The notes below the pieces were generated by a model, which searched no databases, had not been told where the DNA came from, and saw only the letters and a list, made by a program, of their open reading frames with translations. From Pseudotabrizicola sediminis (GTDB lineage: Bacteria > Pseudomonadota > Alphaproteobacteria > Rhodobacterales > Rhodobacteraceae), in contig NZ_RPEM01000012.1 in assembly GCF_004745575.1 (NCBI RefSeq), forward strand, positions 1 to 64,000: a stretch of DNA of 64,000 nt, given 5' to 3'. Shown piece by piece: positions 1 to 8,864 of the stretch. A program made the position numbers and the translations under genes. The first letter of the stretch is position 1; each line of letters starts with the position of its first letter.

Positions 1-38
1 TTGAAAACCTGGTGTCCTAACCGATAGACGAACGGGCC
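1..38 (-). tRNA. tRNA-Glu (TTC), 5' part only
   Basis: Read on the minus strand from position 38, the sequence gives the acceptor 5' strand GGCCCGT, a D-arm with TCGGTTAGGAC, the anticodon stem CCAGG and a loop TTTTCAA whose central TTC is a glutamate anticodon. The window edge cuts the gene just after the anticodon loop, so the 3' half is missing. Confidence 0.85.
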
Positions 39-102
39 ACTCTGTCGGTGGAGGGTGTTTAGTGGCACGGGCCCTGACTCGCAAGAGGAAAAACGCGAGA
101 TG

Positions 103-1854
103 TCAGCCGGTCGCGGGGGCCGCGTCTTCGAGCCGCAGCTGCACCTTGGTGCGGCCGCCCCAGTGGTTCAGCTCCAGCCGTCCGGCCAGATGGAATCGCC
201 GGTGGCCGGCACCATCCAGTGCCGGGCCAAGCGGGGTGTCATAGGCCCCGAAGGCCATCGCCTCGACCTGTGCGCCCATGCCGTCGGACACCGCCAGTTT
301 CAGGTGCTTGTCGCCGATCCGGCGCGGGGTGACAGCCACGTCGGCAAAGGCAAAGCGCGGGGCGGGGGCTCCTTGGCCAAAGGGGCCCGCGGCCTCGATC
401 TGCTCGACAAAGGCGGGGGTGCAGGCCGAGGGCATCAGCAGGCTGTCGATGCGCAGGGCGCGCGGGCCTTCAACGCCCGCGCCCTGACGGCCCAGAAGGT
501 CGGACAGCCGCGCCATCGCCTCGTCCAGCCGGTCTTGTGCAACTGTCAGCCCGGCGGCCATCTTGTGCCCGCCGCCCTTGATCAGCAGCCCCTCTGCCGC
601 CACCCGCTGCACTGCGGCCCCCAGGTCGACCCCGGCGACCGACCGGCCAGAGCCTTTGCCGATTCCACCTTCCAGCCCGATGACGATGGCGGGGCGGTTG
701 AACGCCTCTTTCAACCGGGCCGCCACGATGCCGACCACGCCGGGATGCCAGCCCTCAGACGCGGCCCAGATCAGAGGCGCATCCAGTCCCCGTGCCTCGG
801 CCTGCGCCATCGCCTCTTCGCGGACGCGTTCGGTGATCTCGCGCCGCTCAGAGTTCAGCTGGTCCAGCCGGGCGGCCATCGCCGCCGCTGCACGCGGGTC
901 ATCGGTGGCGAGCAGCCGCGCGCCAAGGTCGGCCTGCCCGATCCGCCCGCCCGCATTCACCCGTGGCCCCAGCACAAAGCCAAGCGCGTAGGGCGTCGGG
1001 GCCTGATCCATGCGCGCCACATCGGCGAGGGCCACCAGCCCGGCGCGTTCGCGCCGCGCCATCACCTTCAGCCCCTGCCGCACCAGCGCTCGGTTCACAC
1101 CGATCAACGGGGCCACATCGGCCACGGTGGCGAGCGCAACCAAATCCAGCATCGCCATCAGATCGGGGCCTTGAATGTCCGCCTCCCGCAGGCGGCGGTT
1201 GGCTTCAACCAGCATCAGGAACACCACGGACGCCGCGCACAGATGCGCCAGATCGCCGCTTTCATCCTGCCGGTTGGGGTTCACCACGGCCACGGCTGCG
1301 GGCAGCGTTTCAATGCCAAGGTGATGGTCCAGCACCACCACATCGCAGCCCGCTGCCGCAATCGGCTCATGGCTCAGCGTGCCGCAATCGACGCAGATGA
1401 TCAGGTCATGCGCCGCCCCGAGCGCCTGCATGGCGGGCACGTTGGGGCCATAGCCCTCATCAATGCGATCGGGGATATAAAGCGTCGCCTCGCGCCCCAT
1501 TGCGCGCAGCCAGATGATCAGCAGCGCCGCCGATGCCCCGCCATCGACATCGTAATCGGCAAACACCGCGATCCGCTGGCGCTGCTTCACTGCGTGCAGG
1601 AAGCGGTCGGTTGCCGACCCCATGTCGCGCAGGGTCAACGGATCGGGCAGCAGGTCGCGCAGGGCGGGGGAAAGAAAGGCGGGGGCGTCGCCGGGCGAGA
1701 CCCCGCGCCGGACGAGCGTGTGGCACAGTGCCATCGGCAGCCGGGTCTGTTGCGCCATGGCTTCGGCCAGACGCTCCTCCTCGATCTCGGGGCCGGTCCA
1801 GCGGCGGCCAAGGACAGAGGCGTCAACGTTGAGGAAAGCGCGGGGAAGGGTCAT
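103..1854 (-). CDS. recJ: Single-stranded-DNA-specific exonuclease RecJ
   Basis: The 583-aa product matches RecJ, the 5'-3' ssDNA exonuclease of recombination and repair, at about its usual length. The DHH-superfamily metal motifs are visible: ADYDVDG (D100, D102, D104), CVDCG (D156) and LDHH (176-178). A DHHA1 region follows, with a GSGRS segment and GGGHKMAAG. The start is the ATG at 1854; an in-frame GTG five codons upstream (1869) is the alternative, and neither has a strong ribosome-binding site. The gene lies 142 bases downstream of glpX on the same strand, with a GC-rich hairpin between them. Family identity is clear; only the start is uncertain. Confidence 0.95.
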   Translation of the reverse strand: MTLPRAFLNVDASVLGRRWTGPEIEEERLAEAMAQQTRLPMALCHTLVRRGVSPGDAPAFLSPALRDLLPDPLTLRDMGSATDRFLHAVKQRQRIAVFADYDVDGGASAALLIIWLRAMGREATLYIPDRIDEGYGPNVPAMQALGAAHDLIICVDCGTLSHEPIAAAGCDVVVLDHHLGIETLPAAVAVVNPNRQDESGDLAHLCAASVVFLMLVEANRRLREADIQGPDLMAMLDLVALATVADVAPLIGVNRALVRQGLKVMARRERAGLVALADVARMDQAPTPYALGFVLGPRVNAGGRIGQADLGARLLATDDPRAAAAMAARLDQLNSERREITERVREEAMAQAEARGLDAPLIWAASEGWHPGVVGIVAARLKEAFNRPAIVIGLEGGIGKGSGRSVAGVDLGAAVQRVAAEGLLIKGGGHKMAAGLTVAQDRLDEAMARLSDLLGRQGAGVEGPRALRIDSLLMPSACTPAFVEQIEAAGPFGQGAPAPRFAFADVAVTPRRIGDKHLKLAVSDGMGAQVEAMAFGAYDTPLGPALDGAGHRRFHLAGRLELNHWGGRTKVQLRLEDAAPATG

Positions 1855-1965
1855 GGCGGCGGTGTGCACCAGCCCGGACGGGGCTTCAACCGGAAATGTG
1901 GCGCCGGGGGCGGGTGACGGATGCCTCCGGCGGAAGTCTCTCAGAAGGCTGCAACCTGGCGGGGT

Positions 1966-1989
1966 GGGGCGCAGGGGTGGCTGCGCCCC
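1966..1989. terminator. GC-rich hairpin between glpX and recJ
   Basis: GGGGCGCAG and CTGCGCCCC form a perfect 9-bp stem with a GGGTGG loop, 8 bases beyond the glpX stop. There is no T-run on either side, so it is either a weak terminator or a processing/stability hairpin that reduces read-through into recJ. Confidence 0.4.
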
Positions 1990-1996
1990 GAAACGA

Positions 1997-2977
1997 TCAG
2001 CGGCGGATCGGGTTGCGGTAGGTCATGCGGCGGACCGAGCCGGTTTTCGACCGCATCAGGATGGTTTCGGTGGTCAGGTGCGACGGCTCGCGCTTGATAC
2101 CGGCCAGAAGGCTGCCGTCGGTCACGCCGGTTGCAGCAAAGATCACGTCGCCGCGCACCAGGTCATCGCGGGTGTAGACGCGGTCGAAGTTCTCGATCCC
2201 GGCCTTGCGGGCGCGGGCGCGTTCGTCTTCGTTGCGGAACAGCAGTTTGCCGAAGAACTGGCCGCCCATGCATTTGAGGGCCGCCGCCGCCAGCACACCT
2301 TCGGGCGCGCCACCCGAGCCCATGTACATGTCGATGCCGGTCAGGTCCGGTTCGGCGCAATGCATTACGCCGGCCACGTCGCCGTCAGTGATCAGGCGGA
2401 TGGCAGCGCCGGTGGAGCGGATCTCGGCGATCATCTCTTCGTGCCGGGGGCGTTCCAGCACGCAGACGGTGATGTCATTGGTGGAGCAGCCCTTGGCGGC
2501 GGCGAGGGCCGACACCCGTTCGGACGGGGTCATGGTCAGGGTGACGGTGCCGATGCGGTGGCCGGGCCCGATGGCGAGCTTGTCCATATAGACGTCGGGC
2601 GCGTGCAGCAGCGAGCCGCGCGGGGCCATGGCGATCACGGTCAGGGCGTTGGGCATGTCCTTGGCGGTCAGCGTGGTGCCCTCTAACGGGTCCAGCGCGA
2701 TGTCGACGGCGGGGCCGTTGCCCGTCCCGACCTCTTCGCCGATGTAGAGCATCGGGGCTTCATCCCGTTCGCCCTCGCCGATCACGACCACGCCCTTGAT
2801 GTCCAGCAGGTTCAGCTGGTCGCGCATGGCGTTCACCGCTGCCTGATCGGCGGCCTTTTCGTCGCCGCGACCGATAAGCCCGGCGCTGGCCAGAGCCGCG
2901 GCCTCGGACACGCGGGCGAGACCGAGGGACAGCAGGCGGTCCTGGAACTCGGCGACTTTGGGCGGGGCGACGGTCAT
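1997..2977 (-). CDS. glpX: Class II fructose-1,6-bisphosphatase GlpX
   Basis: The 326-aa product is a GlpX-type fructose-1,6-bisphosphatase, which hydrolyses fructose-1,6-bisphosphate in gluconeogenesis and possibly in the Calvin cycle (as sedoheptulose bisphosphatase). The family metal and phosphate motifs are present: GEGERDEAP (67-75) and DPLEGT (96-101). A SD-like AAAGGA lies six bases before the ATG. It is the first gene of a minus-strand pair with recJ. In Rhodobacteraceae this gene usually lies near hom, which is transcribed towards it here across a 400-base gap. Confidence 0.95.
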   Translation of the reverse strand: MTVAPPKVAEFQDRLLSLGLARVSEAAALASAGLIGRGDEKAADQAAVNAMRDQLNLLDIKGVVVIGEGERDEAPMLYIGEEVGTGNGPAVDIALDPLEGTTLTAKDMPNALTVIAMAPRGSLLHAPDVYMDKLAIGPGHRIGTVTLTMTPSERVSALAAAKGCSTNDITVCVLERPRHEEMIAEIRSTGAAIRLITDGDVAGVMHCAEPDLTGIDMYMGSGGAPEGVLAAAALKCMGGQFFGKLLFRNEDERARARKAGIENFDRVYTRDDLVRGDVIFAATGVTDGSLLAGIKREPSHLTTETILMRSKTGSVRRMTYRNPIRR

Positions 2978-3378
2978 GATCTGTCCTTTGATCTGGAAAT
3001 GCTTATGCGTCCGTTTAGCCTGCCCGGTCCCCGTGGGGCAAGCGTGATGGCGCTAACTGGCGCTGGAAATCCGTGGGGGTGCCGGGGGATTGGGCAGGGG
3101 TGTGACGGGCGGATGCCACAGGGATTTCCCTTGTGTTTCCGGGTTCATATAAAATTAAAATCAATGGCTTAGGATGTGGGTCGTCATGAATTGTTAAGGG
3201 ATGCGCGGTGGAAAGGGCAGGCCCGGGGGGCCAGCCCCCCCAGTCCATTGGTTTCTTGAACCAATGGCGATACCAAAAGACAACCCGGGGATGTTTTTGA
3301 ACAAGTGATTGGGGCGGGGAACGCGTCAGACGCGCCGACGGGACAGCTTCCGGGGGCTGACGGCTGAAGCTCGCCCGG
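2978..3378. other. 401-base gap between hom and glpX
   Basis: No credible gene: the one longer reading frame here has no family features or ribosome-binding site. It holds the glpX promoter side, a GC-rich run (about 3220-3241) and the perfect inverted repeat listed separately at 3245-3267. Confidence 0.6.
3245..3267. repeat. Perfect inverted repeat CCATTGGTT-N5-AACCAATGG
   Basis: Two 9-base arms separated by TCTTG, directly after a run of GGGGGGCC and CCCCCCC. It sits about 110 bases beyond the hom stop codon. The neighbouring G/C-run plus hairpin looks like the dispersed intergenic hairpins of Rhodobacteraceae; that it recurs elsewhere in the genome is inference. Confidence 0.6.
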
Positions 3379-4689
3379 TCAAACCTGTTCGATGCGGATG
3401 GCCACTGGGGCGCCGATCAACACGCCGGTGTGCCCGAACTGGTCGAGTGCGAAGGCCACATCGGCGGGTTGCGCCTTGTGCGTCACGATCAGCACGGTGG
3501 CCTTGTTGTCGGCCTCATCCGGCTGGTTCAGCTGACGCATCTGGTCAATCGAGATCCCGGCCTCGCCCAAAGCGGTGGCGATCTTGGCCAGTGCGCCGGG
3601 TTTGTCGAGCAGCGTCATACGCAGGTAATAGGGGGCAGGCGTGGCTGATTTTGCCGCCACAGGCGTGGCGAGGGATGCCGCCGGGCGACCAAAGGTGGAC
3701 AACCGCGTGCCGCGCGCAATGTCAATCACATCGGCCATCACGGCGCTGGCGGTCGGACCTTCGCCCGCGCCCGCACCGCGCATCACGATCTGGCCCACAG
3801 AGTCCCCTTCCAGCACCACCATGTTGGTGCCGCCCTGCAACTGGCCCAGCGGGCTTTCGGCGGGCACAAGGCAGGGCGTCATCCGCTGTTCCAGACCCCG
3901 CCCGGTCATCTGCGCCACACCCAAGAGCTTGATGTGATACCCCATGTCATCGGCCAGCATGATATCGTCGATCGAGACATTGCCGATGCCTTCGAGTTCC
4001 ACCTTGTCAAAGCTGACCTTTGTGCCGAAGGCGATGGCGGCCAGCAGCGACAGTTTGTGGCCTGCGTCGATGCCGCCGACATCAAGGTTCGGGTCAGCCT
4101 CAAGATAGCCAAGCTGCCGCGCCTCTTCGAACACGGTTTCATAGGGCAGGCCGGAGGCCTGCATCCGGGTCAGGATATAGTTGCAGGTGCCGTTCATCAC
4201 GCCCATGACGCGGGTGATCTGGTTGCCGGCCAGTCCTTCGGTAAGGGTCTTGATGACGGGGATGCCGCCTGCCACCGCCGCCTCGAACCGGATCACCCGG
4301 CCTTGCGCCTCGGCGGCCATGGCGAGGGCGTTGCCGTGATGCGCCAACAGGGCCTTGTTGGCGGTGACCACATCCTTGCCCGCTGCAATCGCCGCTTCGG
4401 TCGCCAGACGGGCGGGGCCTTCATGGCCGCCCATCACCTCGACAAACACGTCGATGTCATCGCGGCGGGCCAGCGCCACCGGGTCGGTTTCCCACGGGTA
4501 ATCTGACAGGTCGGCATCGCGGTTCTTTTGCGGATCGCGCGCCGAGACGGCGGTAATCACCACCGGGCGCCCCGCGCGGGCGGCGATCAGATCGGCATGG
4601 CGTTGCACGATCTTGACCACACCGATCCCGACGGTTCCCAGACCGGCAAGACCAATGCGCAGGGGGGCGGGATTGGAGGGGGCGGTCAT
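3379..4689 (-). CDS. hom: Homoserine dehydrogenase
   Basis: The 436-aa product reduces aspartate semialdehyde to homoserine with NAD(P)H, the branch to threonine, methionine and isoleucine. An N-terminal Rossmann nucleotide-binding motif GLAGLGTVG (13-21), the central VMGVMNGTCNYILTRM segment typical of the catalytic domain, and a C-terminal ACT domain (starting around YYLRMTLLDKPGALAKIA) are visible; the ACT domain implies allosteric control by threonine or a related amino acid. The ATG at 4689 is chosen because GGAG stands seven bases upstream; an earlier ATG (4704) would sit before that site. Length agrees with alphaproteobacterial Hom. Confidence 0.95.
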   Translation of the reverse strand: MTAPSNPAPLRIGLAGLGTVGIGVVKIVQRHADLIAARAGRPVVITAVSARDPQKNRDADLSDYPWETDPVALARRDDIDVFVEVMGGHEGPARLATEAAIAAGKDVVTANKALLAHHGNALAMAAEAQGRVIRFEAAVAGGIPVIKTLTEGLAGNQITRVMGVMNGTCNYILTRMQASGLPYETVFEEARQLGYLEADPNLDVGGIDAGHKLSLLAAIAFGTKVSFDKVELEGIGNVSIDDIMLADDMGYHIKLLGVAQMTGRGLEQRMTPCLVPAESPLGQLQGGTNMVVLEGDSVGQIVMRGAGAGEGPTASAVMADVIDIARGTRLSTFGRPAASLATPVAAKSATPAPYYLRMTLLDKPGALAKIATALGEAGISIDQMRQLNQPDEADNKATVLIVTHKAQPADVAFALDQFGHTGVLIGAPVAIRIEQV

Positions 4690-4774
4690 GGGATACTCCG
4701 TCATCAGCATGTGTTGCGGTCTTAGCCTGACTGCGGGGCCAAGGCAACGCGGTGCTGGTGGGGGTGGGGTGCGG

Positions 4775-5053
4775 TTATTGGCTGCGCAGGGCTGCAGCCC
4801 GGGCACGCAGGCGGCTGGCGCGGGCATCGAGCGGGGCAACCGCCCCTTCGCCGCTGCCCACCGCATCGGCCTGCGCTAGAATGCCGTCCAGCGGCACAAG
4901 AACCGGGGCGGGGCCTGTCGCGGCGGTGTTGGTCTGGGCCGCGATGTCGGGCAAAGGGGCGCAGGCCGACAGCACAAGGCCGACAAGGGCCGCAAGCACG
5001 GCAGCGGCCGGGCGGCGCTGTTGAAGGGTGCGCAGGGGGGCAGGCGGCATCAT
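4775..5053 (-). CDS. Small putative lipoprotein, unknown function
   Basis: A short reading frame of about 92 residues begins with an arginine-containing n-region, a hydrophobic stretch AAAVLAALVGLVLSAC and a lipobox (LSAC). The mature part is Ala/Pro-rich with a charged end (RASRLRARAAALRSQ). This is the layout of a lipoprotein signal peptide, so the product would be anchored in the envelope. Two adjacent ATGs (5053, 5050) and one at 5065 compete as starts, and the ribosome-binding site is weak. It lies 85 bases upstream of hom on the same strand. No family recognised. Confidence 0.55.
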   Translation of the reverse strand: MMPPAPLRTLQQRRPAAAVLAALVGLVLSACAPLPDIAAQTNTAATGPAPVLVPLDGILAQADAVGSGEGAVAPLDARASRLRARAAALRSQ

Positions 5054-5221
5054 CGGGCAATCCATCGGCAGCCAGAGCGGCTGGGCTTTCGCCGACCCTA
5101 GGCAGGTTCGGTGAACGGGGCAAGAGGGCGGGGCGGCAACACCGTACTGGTGCAAGCCCCTATCGCCGCGATGTGCGCTGGTCTAAGGCTGGGGGTCAGA
5201 GCGCCAACCCCGGAGCCGCCG

Positions 5222-5713
5222 ATGTCTGACCCCAGTGCCGAAACCCTGCCCGTGCTTGCCGAGTTGCGCCCGTCGCCGCCGCGGCGGGTGGTGGGGGTGG
5301 TCATTCTGGCGACTTTGGGCGCTTCGCTGGTGTATCTGGCCATGGCCTATCCGTCGGCGGTGATCGGCTGGACTCTGTTCCTGTTTTGCTTCGGGCTTGC
5401 CTGTCTGTGGCTGGCGGTGCGGATGTGGCAATCGACCGGGCGGGGCTTGCGGCTGACCCGCGCGGCGCTGAGCGATCACAACGGGGTGGTGCTGGCGCGG
5501 GTGGATCAGATCCGCGCGGTGCGTCGCGGGGTGTTTGCGTTCAAGCCGGCGGGGGGGTTTACCCTGCGGCTGGCGGACCCTGCCCCCCGCGGCTGGGCGC
5601 CGGGGCTGTGGTGGCGGCTGGGCCGCTCGGTGGGCGTGGGCGGGGTCACCCACCGGCACGAGGCGCGCTATATGGCCGAGGTGCTGGATCAGATGATCCG
5701 CGCGCGGGAATAA
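5222..5713 (+). CDS. Two-TM conserved hypothetical membrane protein
   Basis: A 163-aa product starting at the ATG preceded by GGAG. Two hydrophobic helices lie near the N-terminus (about residues 25-45 and 50-70, the latter containing GWTLFLFCFGLACLWLAVRM), followed by a soluble C-terminal domain with a pleckstrin-like feel (RLTRAALSDHNG, GVFAFKPAGGFTLRL). The arrangement suggests an inner-membrane protein with a cytoplasmic domain. It runs convergent with the Tad-type gene that ends 11 bases later. I do not recognise a function. Confidence 0.75.
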   Translation: MSDPSAETLPVLAELRPSPPRRVVGVVILATLGASLVYLAMAYPSAVIGWTLFLFCFGLACLWLAVRMWQSTGRGLRLTRAALSDHNGVVLARVDQIRAVRRGVFAFKPAGGFTLRLADPAPRGWAPGLWWRLGRSVGVGGVTHRHEARYMAEVLDQMIRARE

Positions 5714-5724
5714 CGGGCGGCCGG

Positions 5725-6366
5725 TCAGCCGCAGGCCACGCCGCGCAGGCAGATTTTGGACATGAAGCGGGGACGGGTCACGACAACATGATACATGCTG
5801 TCCAGATCAAGCGCCTGCATCGCCCAGTTGGTCAGGCTGAACATCGGCTCGAAGTCCACCGTCGCTTCGACCACGATCAGCGCGTCGCCGTCAAACATCA
5901 CCGGAAGATGGCCTTGAATCGTGGTCAGCGAAGATGTGGTCAGGCGCGGAAGGGTGGTTGTGCTGGAGCGTGACCACAGCACGCGATACCCGTTGGTGTC
6001 GTCGAAAAAGACGCTGGTGACGCGGGTGCGGGTCGGCAGCGTGTCGCCCATCATGTATTGCATGGTGCTGAACATGCCTTCCACATAAACCTCGGGCACG
6101 CCCTGCATATCCTGATTGCGGGTCAGCAGGTCTGACACCGAATAGGCGGCCTTTTGCGAGCGGTTGGCCACGTCAAAGGCATCCCAATAGGTGAAGGTGC
6201 CGAGGATGCAGAACAGATAGAGCGGCAGCATCATCATCATTTCCGCCGAGGCGAGGCCATCTTCGTTGCGGGTAAAGCCGCGCAGCGAGGAGCGTAGGTG
6301 GTTCAATGAGTTTTTGATGAATTTGGGGCGCATCATGATGTTCCAGTTGTCCTCAGGATGGTTCAT
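5725..6366 (-). CDS. TadE/TadF-like minor pilin of a Tad/Flp system
   Basis: A 213-aa protein with a short basic N-terminus, the segment NEDGLASAEM and then a single hydrophobic helix (MMMLPLYLFCILG). The G-LASAE pattern, with Glu at +5 after the Gly, is the prepilin-peptidase processing signature of TadE/TadF pseudopilins; the rest would be periplasmic. It is the last of three overlapping Tad-type genes on this strand. The ATG at 6366 overlaps the upstream stop by 14 bases; ATGs at 6336 and 6333 are alternatives, closer to a GAGG. Identity rests on the N-terminal signature and context. Confidence 0.8.
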   Translation of the reverse strand: MNHPEDNWNIMMRPKFIKNSLNHLRSSLRGFTRNEDGLASAEMMMMLPLYLFCILGTFTYWDAFDVANRSQKAAYSVSDLLTRNQDMQGVPEVYVEGMFSTMQYMMGDTLPTRTRVTSVFFDDTNGYRVLWSRSSTTTLPRLTTSSLTTIQGHLPVMFDGDALIVVEATVDFEPMFSLTNWAMQALDLDSMYHVVVTRPRFMSKICLRGVACG

Positions 6367-6889
6367 TGACGAAGCTGGAGATGGCGGCGATGCCGATGCC
6401 GCCGGTGCTGTCTTTCTGCAGCTGGCGGCCGAACATGGCGTCGGGCAGCAGGACCGGGATGATGATGCAGGCGCGCACCAGCATCAGTTCCTGCTGACGC
6501 CCGGGCGAGAAGGTGACGACGGGCTGAATCTCTTCGTCGTTGTTGACACAGGTGACCGGGGTCTGCGGCATGGCCCAGGTGGTGGTGGACACCGGCTGCA
6601 GTTCGATCATCATCTGGTCTTCGCAATTGCCGATGATGGTGGCGCGTGAACAGATGGCGGCCTTCAACTTGTCTGCGGTCGGGTTTTCAACCTGACCCAG
6701 CCGCAGCTCGCGCATCGACACGTCCAGCGCGTGGTCCAGCATGACCGATTTGATCGTCATGATCCCCAGTTCCGCCGCCCAGAAGAACATGCCCATGTAG
6801 AGCGGGAAGAACAGGGCAAATTCTACCGAGGCGAGGCCACGTTCATCCTTGCGGAAGGGGCGGAACAGGGTGCGGATGCGGCGGATCAT
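6353..6889 (-). CDS. TadE-like minor pilin
   Basis: A 178-aa protein with N-terminal KDERGLASVEFALFFPLYMG: basic leader, Gly, Glu at +5 and a hydrophobic helix, the class IV-like prepilin signature shared with the downstream gene. The remainder contains four cysteines in its periplasmic part (CSR, NCE, TCV, ACI), possibly forming disulfides. Its ATG overlaps the stop of the VWA gene as ATGA, so the two are translationally coupled. TadE-type proteins are needed for Flp pilus assembly and adhesion; which of TadE or TadF this is cannot be decided here. Confidence 0.85.
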   Translation of the reverse strand: MIRRIRTLFRPFRKDERGLASVEFALFFPLYMGMFFWAAELGIMTIKSVMLDHALDVSMRELRLGQVENPTADKLKAAICSRATIIGNCEDQMMIELQPVSTTTWAMPQTPVTCVNNDEEIQPVVTFSPGRQQELMLVRACIIIPVLLPDAMFGRQLQKDSTGGIGIAAISSFVNEPS

Positions 6890-8592
6890 TGGGTCAGTTT
6901 CAACTGGCTGATGTTGGTGGCGATTGACCGGAACGCGGTGCGGATTTCCAGCCCGCGCGCGTTGAAGAAATGCGCGGGCGAGCTGGCACATCTCTCGATT
7001 TCGGCGCGGCCGTTCGGCGGGGCTTCGAAGGCGATGCCGTAGATCAGCACATCGCGCGCCCCGGCCAAAGCGCAGACCGACTGCAGCTGGGTGTTCATCG
7101 TGCCTGTCGGGGTCTGGGTGCGCATCGTGTTCATCTGGTTCGCCTGCGTGCCGCCGATGGCCCGGACGTAAAGCTGCTGGGCGACCCATGACACGCGCAC
7201 ACTGGCCCAGACACCCTGCCATGTCTGTGGGGTGGCACCGGTGTAGATTGCGTTGGTGCTGTAGCAGGTGCTGGTGTTGGGGTTGGAGCCGTTCCACGGG
7301 CGTGAGTGCCAAGTGTTCAGGTGTGGCACGTAAAACGGGCGGCTGTTGCAGAGTCTGGTCGAGTTCGAGGCATCGACCCGGGACGCATGGAAGATCGAAT
7401 ACTCGTTGACGGAATTGGCGCGCCAGATCGGCGAGTCTCCGTGGCGGTAGTCTGCGTTCATCCGCTCTTCGGGCCAATGCTCGCCATCGGTCATCAGCAC
7501 GATGATCTTCATCGCATCTTCGGCGTTGTAGTCATATGGCCGGTCGTTGAAATAGGATGGCGTGTGCCCGGCAGCTACAAAGCCTGTGTACAGCCCCCTG
7601 GCCGACGGGTCGAGCATTGCCATGCCCCATTTCATGCCGGCGTTGATCGAGGTGGCGCCAATGGCGGTCAGGTTTGAGATATGGCTTTTCAGCTGCGTCT
7701 TGTTGTTGGTCGGCGCACGGATCACGTTCACAGTCGAAGGCGGGCACCAGCGGTTCCCCGTGGCCACCGTGGCATTGCTGTGGGTGGGGGAGATATAGCT
7801 GCCGGTGGTGGTGCCTGAATACGTGTCGGCATGGGCGGTGACCGGCATGGGCGTTGTGCGCGACAGGGTCAGGCTGCCATAGGTCGAAGCGGGCAGATCA
7901 AAGCAGTTGACGTTTTCGACCCCGTGATCATCCTGGACGTTGAACAGGTTCTGCATGTATTGCGGCAGGTTCACCTGACCGTTGTACGGCACGATGCCGA
8001 TCGAGACCCGGTTTTCAAAATCCTGATCCAGCACGGTGTCGATGAATTCATTTGCCGCCGATTTCAGGTTGGTCAGCTTGGTGCCGCCCATCGAGCCGGA
8101 CACGTCCAGAACCAGCATGATTTCGATATTGTTGATGCGCTGTTCCGCCTGCGACACGCCCGCTGCCATCAGCTTGGTGCTGTTGGTCGTATCATACAGG
8201 TTCATGAAGATCGGTGTGAGTTCGGTTTCCGCCTCGGCCCGGACGGTGGAGCCGTTGAAGGTGCGTTCGTACTGCACCAGTTTCAGGTTCTCGGACAGAC
8301 CGGCCTTGGCGAAGTAATCCCGCACCACATCTTCGGCCTCCAGTTCCTGGGTCAGCGAGGCGGCGGCCAGCGTGGCGCGGTCCAGCGTCTGTTGCTGCTT
8401 GGTCCGCACCGTTTCAAAATGGATGATGTCCACGCCGATCCCGGCGACCGTCAACATCAGGGTCAGCATGACGACAGTGAAGGCAATGATATGGCCGTCT
8501 TCGTCCCTGACGAAGCGGGTCACACTCTGGCGCGAACGCATCTTGGCAGCACTGAACATTCTGTGGTCCATTTCAATGTCCCTGATTGCCAT
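6886..8592 (-). CDS. TadG-like protein with von Willebrand A domain
   Basis: A 568-aa protein with an N-terminal membrane helix (about residues 34-55, inside DEDGHIIAFTVVMLTLMLTV) and a VWA domain whose metal-site motif DVSGSMGG has D163, S165 and S167; a later LMTDGE supplies the other conserved acidic loop. The middle is rich in Asn, Ser and Thr. This matches TadG-type proteins of Tad pilus loci (Flp_pilus N-terminal region plus VWA), located at the envelope. It leads an overlapping three-gene set with two TadE/F-like genes. Unlike those, its processing region has no Glu at +5. Confidence 0.88.
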   Translation of the reverse strand: MAIRDIEMDHRMFSAAKMRSRQSVTRFVRDEDGHIIAFTVVMLTLMLTVAGIGVDIIHFETVRTKQQQTLDRATLAAASLTQELEAEDVVRDYFAKAGLSENLKLVQYERTFNGSTVRAEAETELTPIFMNLYDTTNSTKLMAAGVSQAEQRINNIEIMLVLDVSGSMGGTKLTNLKSAANEFIDTVLDQDFENRVSIGIVPYNGQVNLPQYMQNLFNVQDDHGVENVNCFDLPASTYGSLTLSRTTPMPVTAHADTYSGTTTGSYISPTHSNATVATGNRWCPPSTVNVIRAPTNNKTQLKSHISNLTAIGATSINAGMKWGMAMLDPSARGLYTGFVAAGHTPSYFNDRPYDYNAEDAMKIIVLMTDGEHWPEERMNADYRHGDSPIWRANSVNEYSIFHASRVDASNSTRLCNSRPFYVPHLNTWHSRPWNGSNPNTSTCYSTNAIYTGATPQTWQGVWASVRVSWVAQQLYVRAIGGTQANQMNTMRTQTPTGTMNTQLQSVCALAGARDVLIYGIAFEAPPNGRAEIERCASSPAHFFNARGLEIRTAFRSIATNISQLKLTQ

Positions 8593-8807
8593 GGCCCCGC
8601 CCCCACGGAGTTCTGGTCAGCATAATCTGGGATCACATGACGCACACAGCGCGGCAAAATTGTGGCGCAGGCCCGGCACAGGCCGCTGGACCGGGGTTGC
8701 GCGAAACGATGGCGCGAAAGGCAATGAATTGTCGTGCGAGTCGCAACAGACCAAAGCAATTTGTACCCTGCCACGGGGCTGATTTCGCCGTCCAGCCTGA
8801 TGTGAGG

Positions 8808-8821
8808 ACGAATCGATTCGT
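8808..8821. promoter_or_regulatory. 14-bp perfect palindrome containing two GANTC sites
   Basis: ACGAATCGATTCGT is self-complementary and contains GAATC and GATTC back to back, each a recognition site of the alphaproteobacterial cell-cycle methylase CcrM. It sits 105 bases before the dehydrogenase start and about 215 bases from the Tad gene start. A regulator site or methylation-sensitive promoter element is inferred. Confidence 0.4.
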
Positions 8822-8851
8822 ATTTTCATCATCCGGCACAGTCGTTTTGCG

Positions 8852-8864
8852 GTGAACTGTTCAC
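8852..8864. promoter_or_regulatory. Odd palindrome GTGAACTGTTCAC, candidate operator
   Basis: Two 6-base arms around a central T, 61 bases before the dehydrogenase ATG, a usual position for an operator over a promoter. No regulator can be named. Confidence 0.35.

Noticed and set aside
55-1917. 620-codon open frame on the plus strand opposite recJ
   Set aside because: Arg/Gly/Pro-rich shadow with no domain; recJ on the minus strand explains the sequence fully.
3015-3248. 77-codon minus-strand frame in the hom-glpX gap
   Set aside because: No ribosome-binding site, Pro-rich, crosses the GC-run and hairpin repeat zone.
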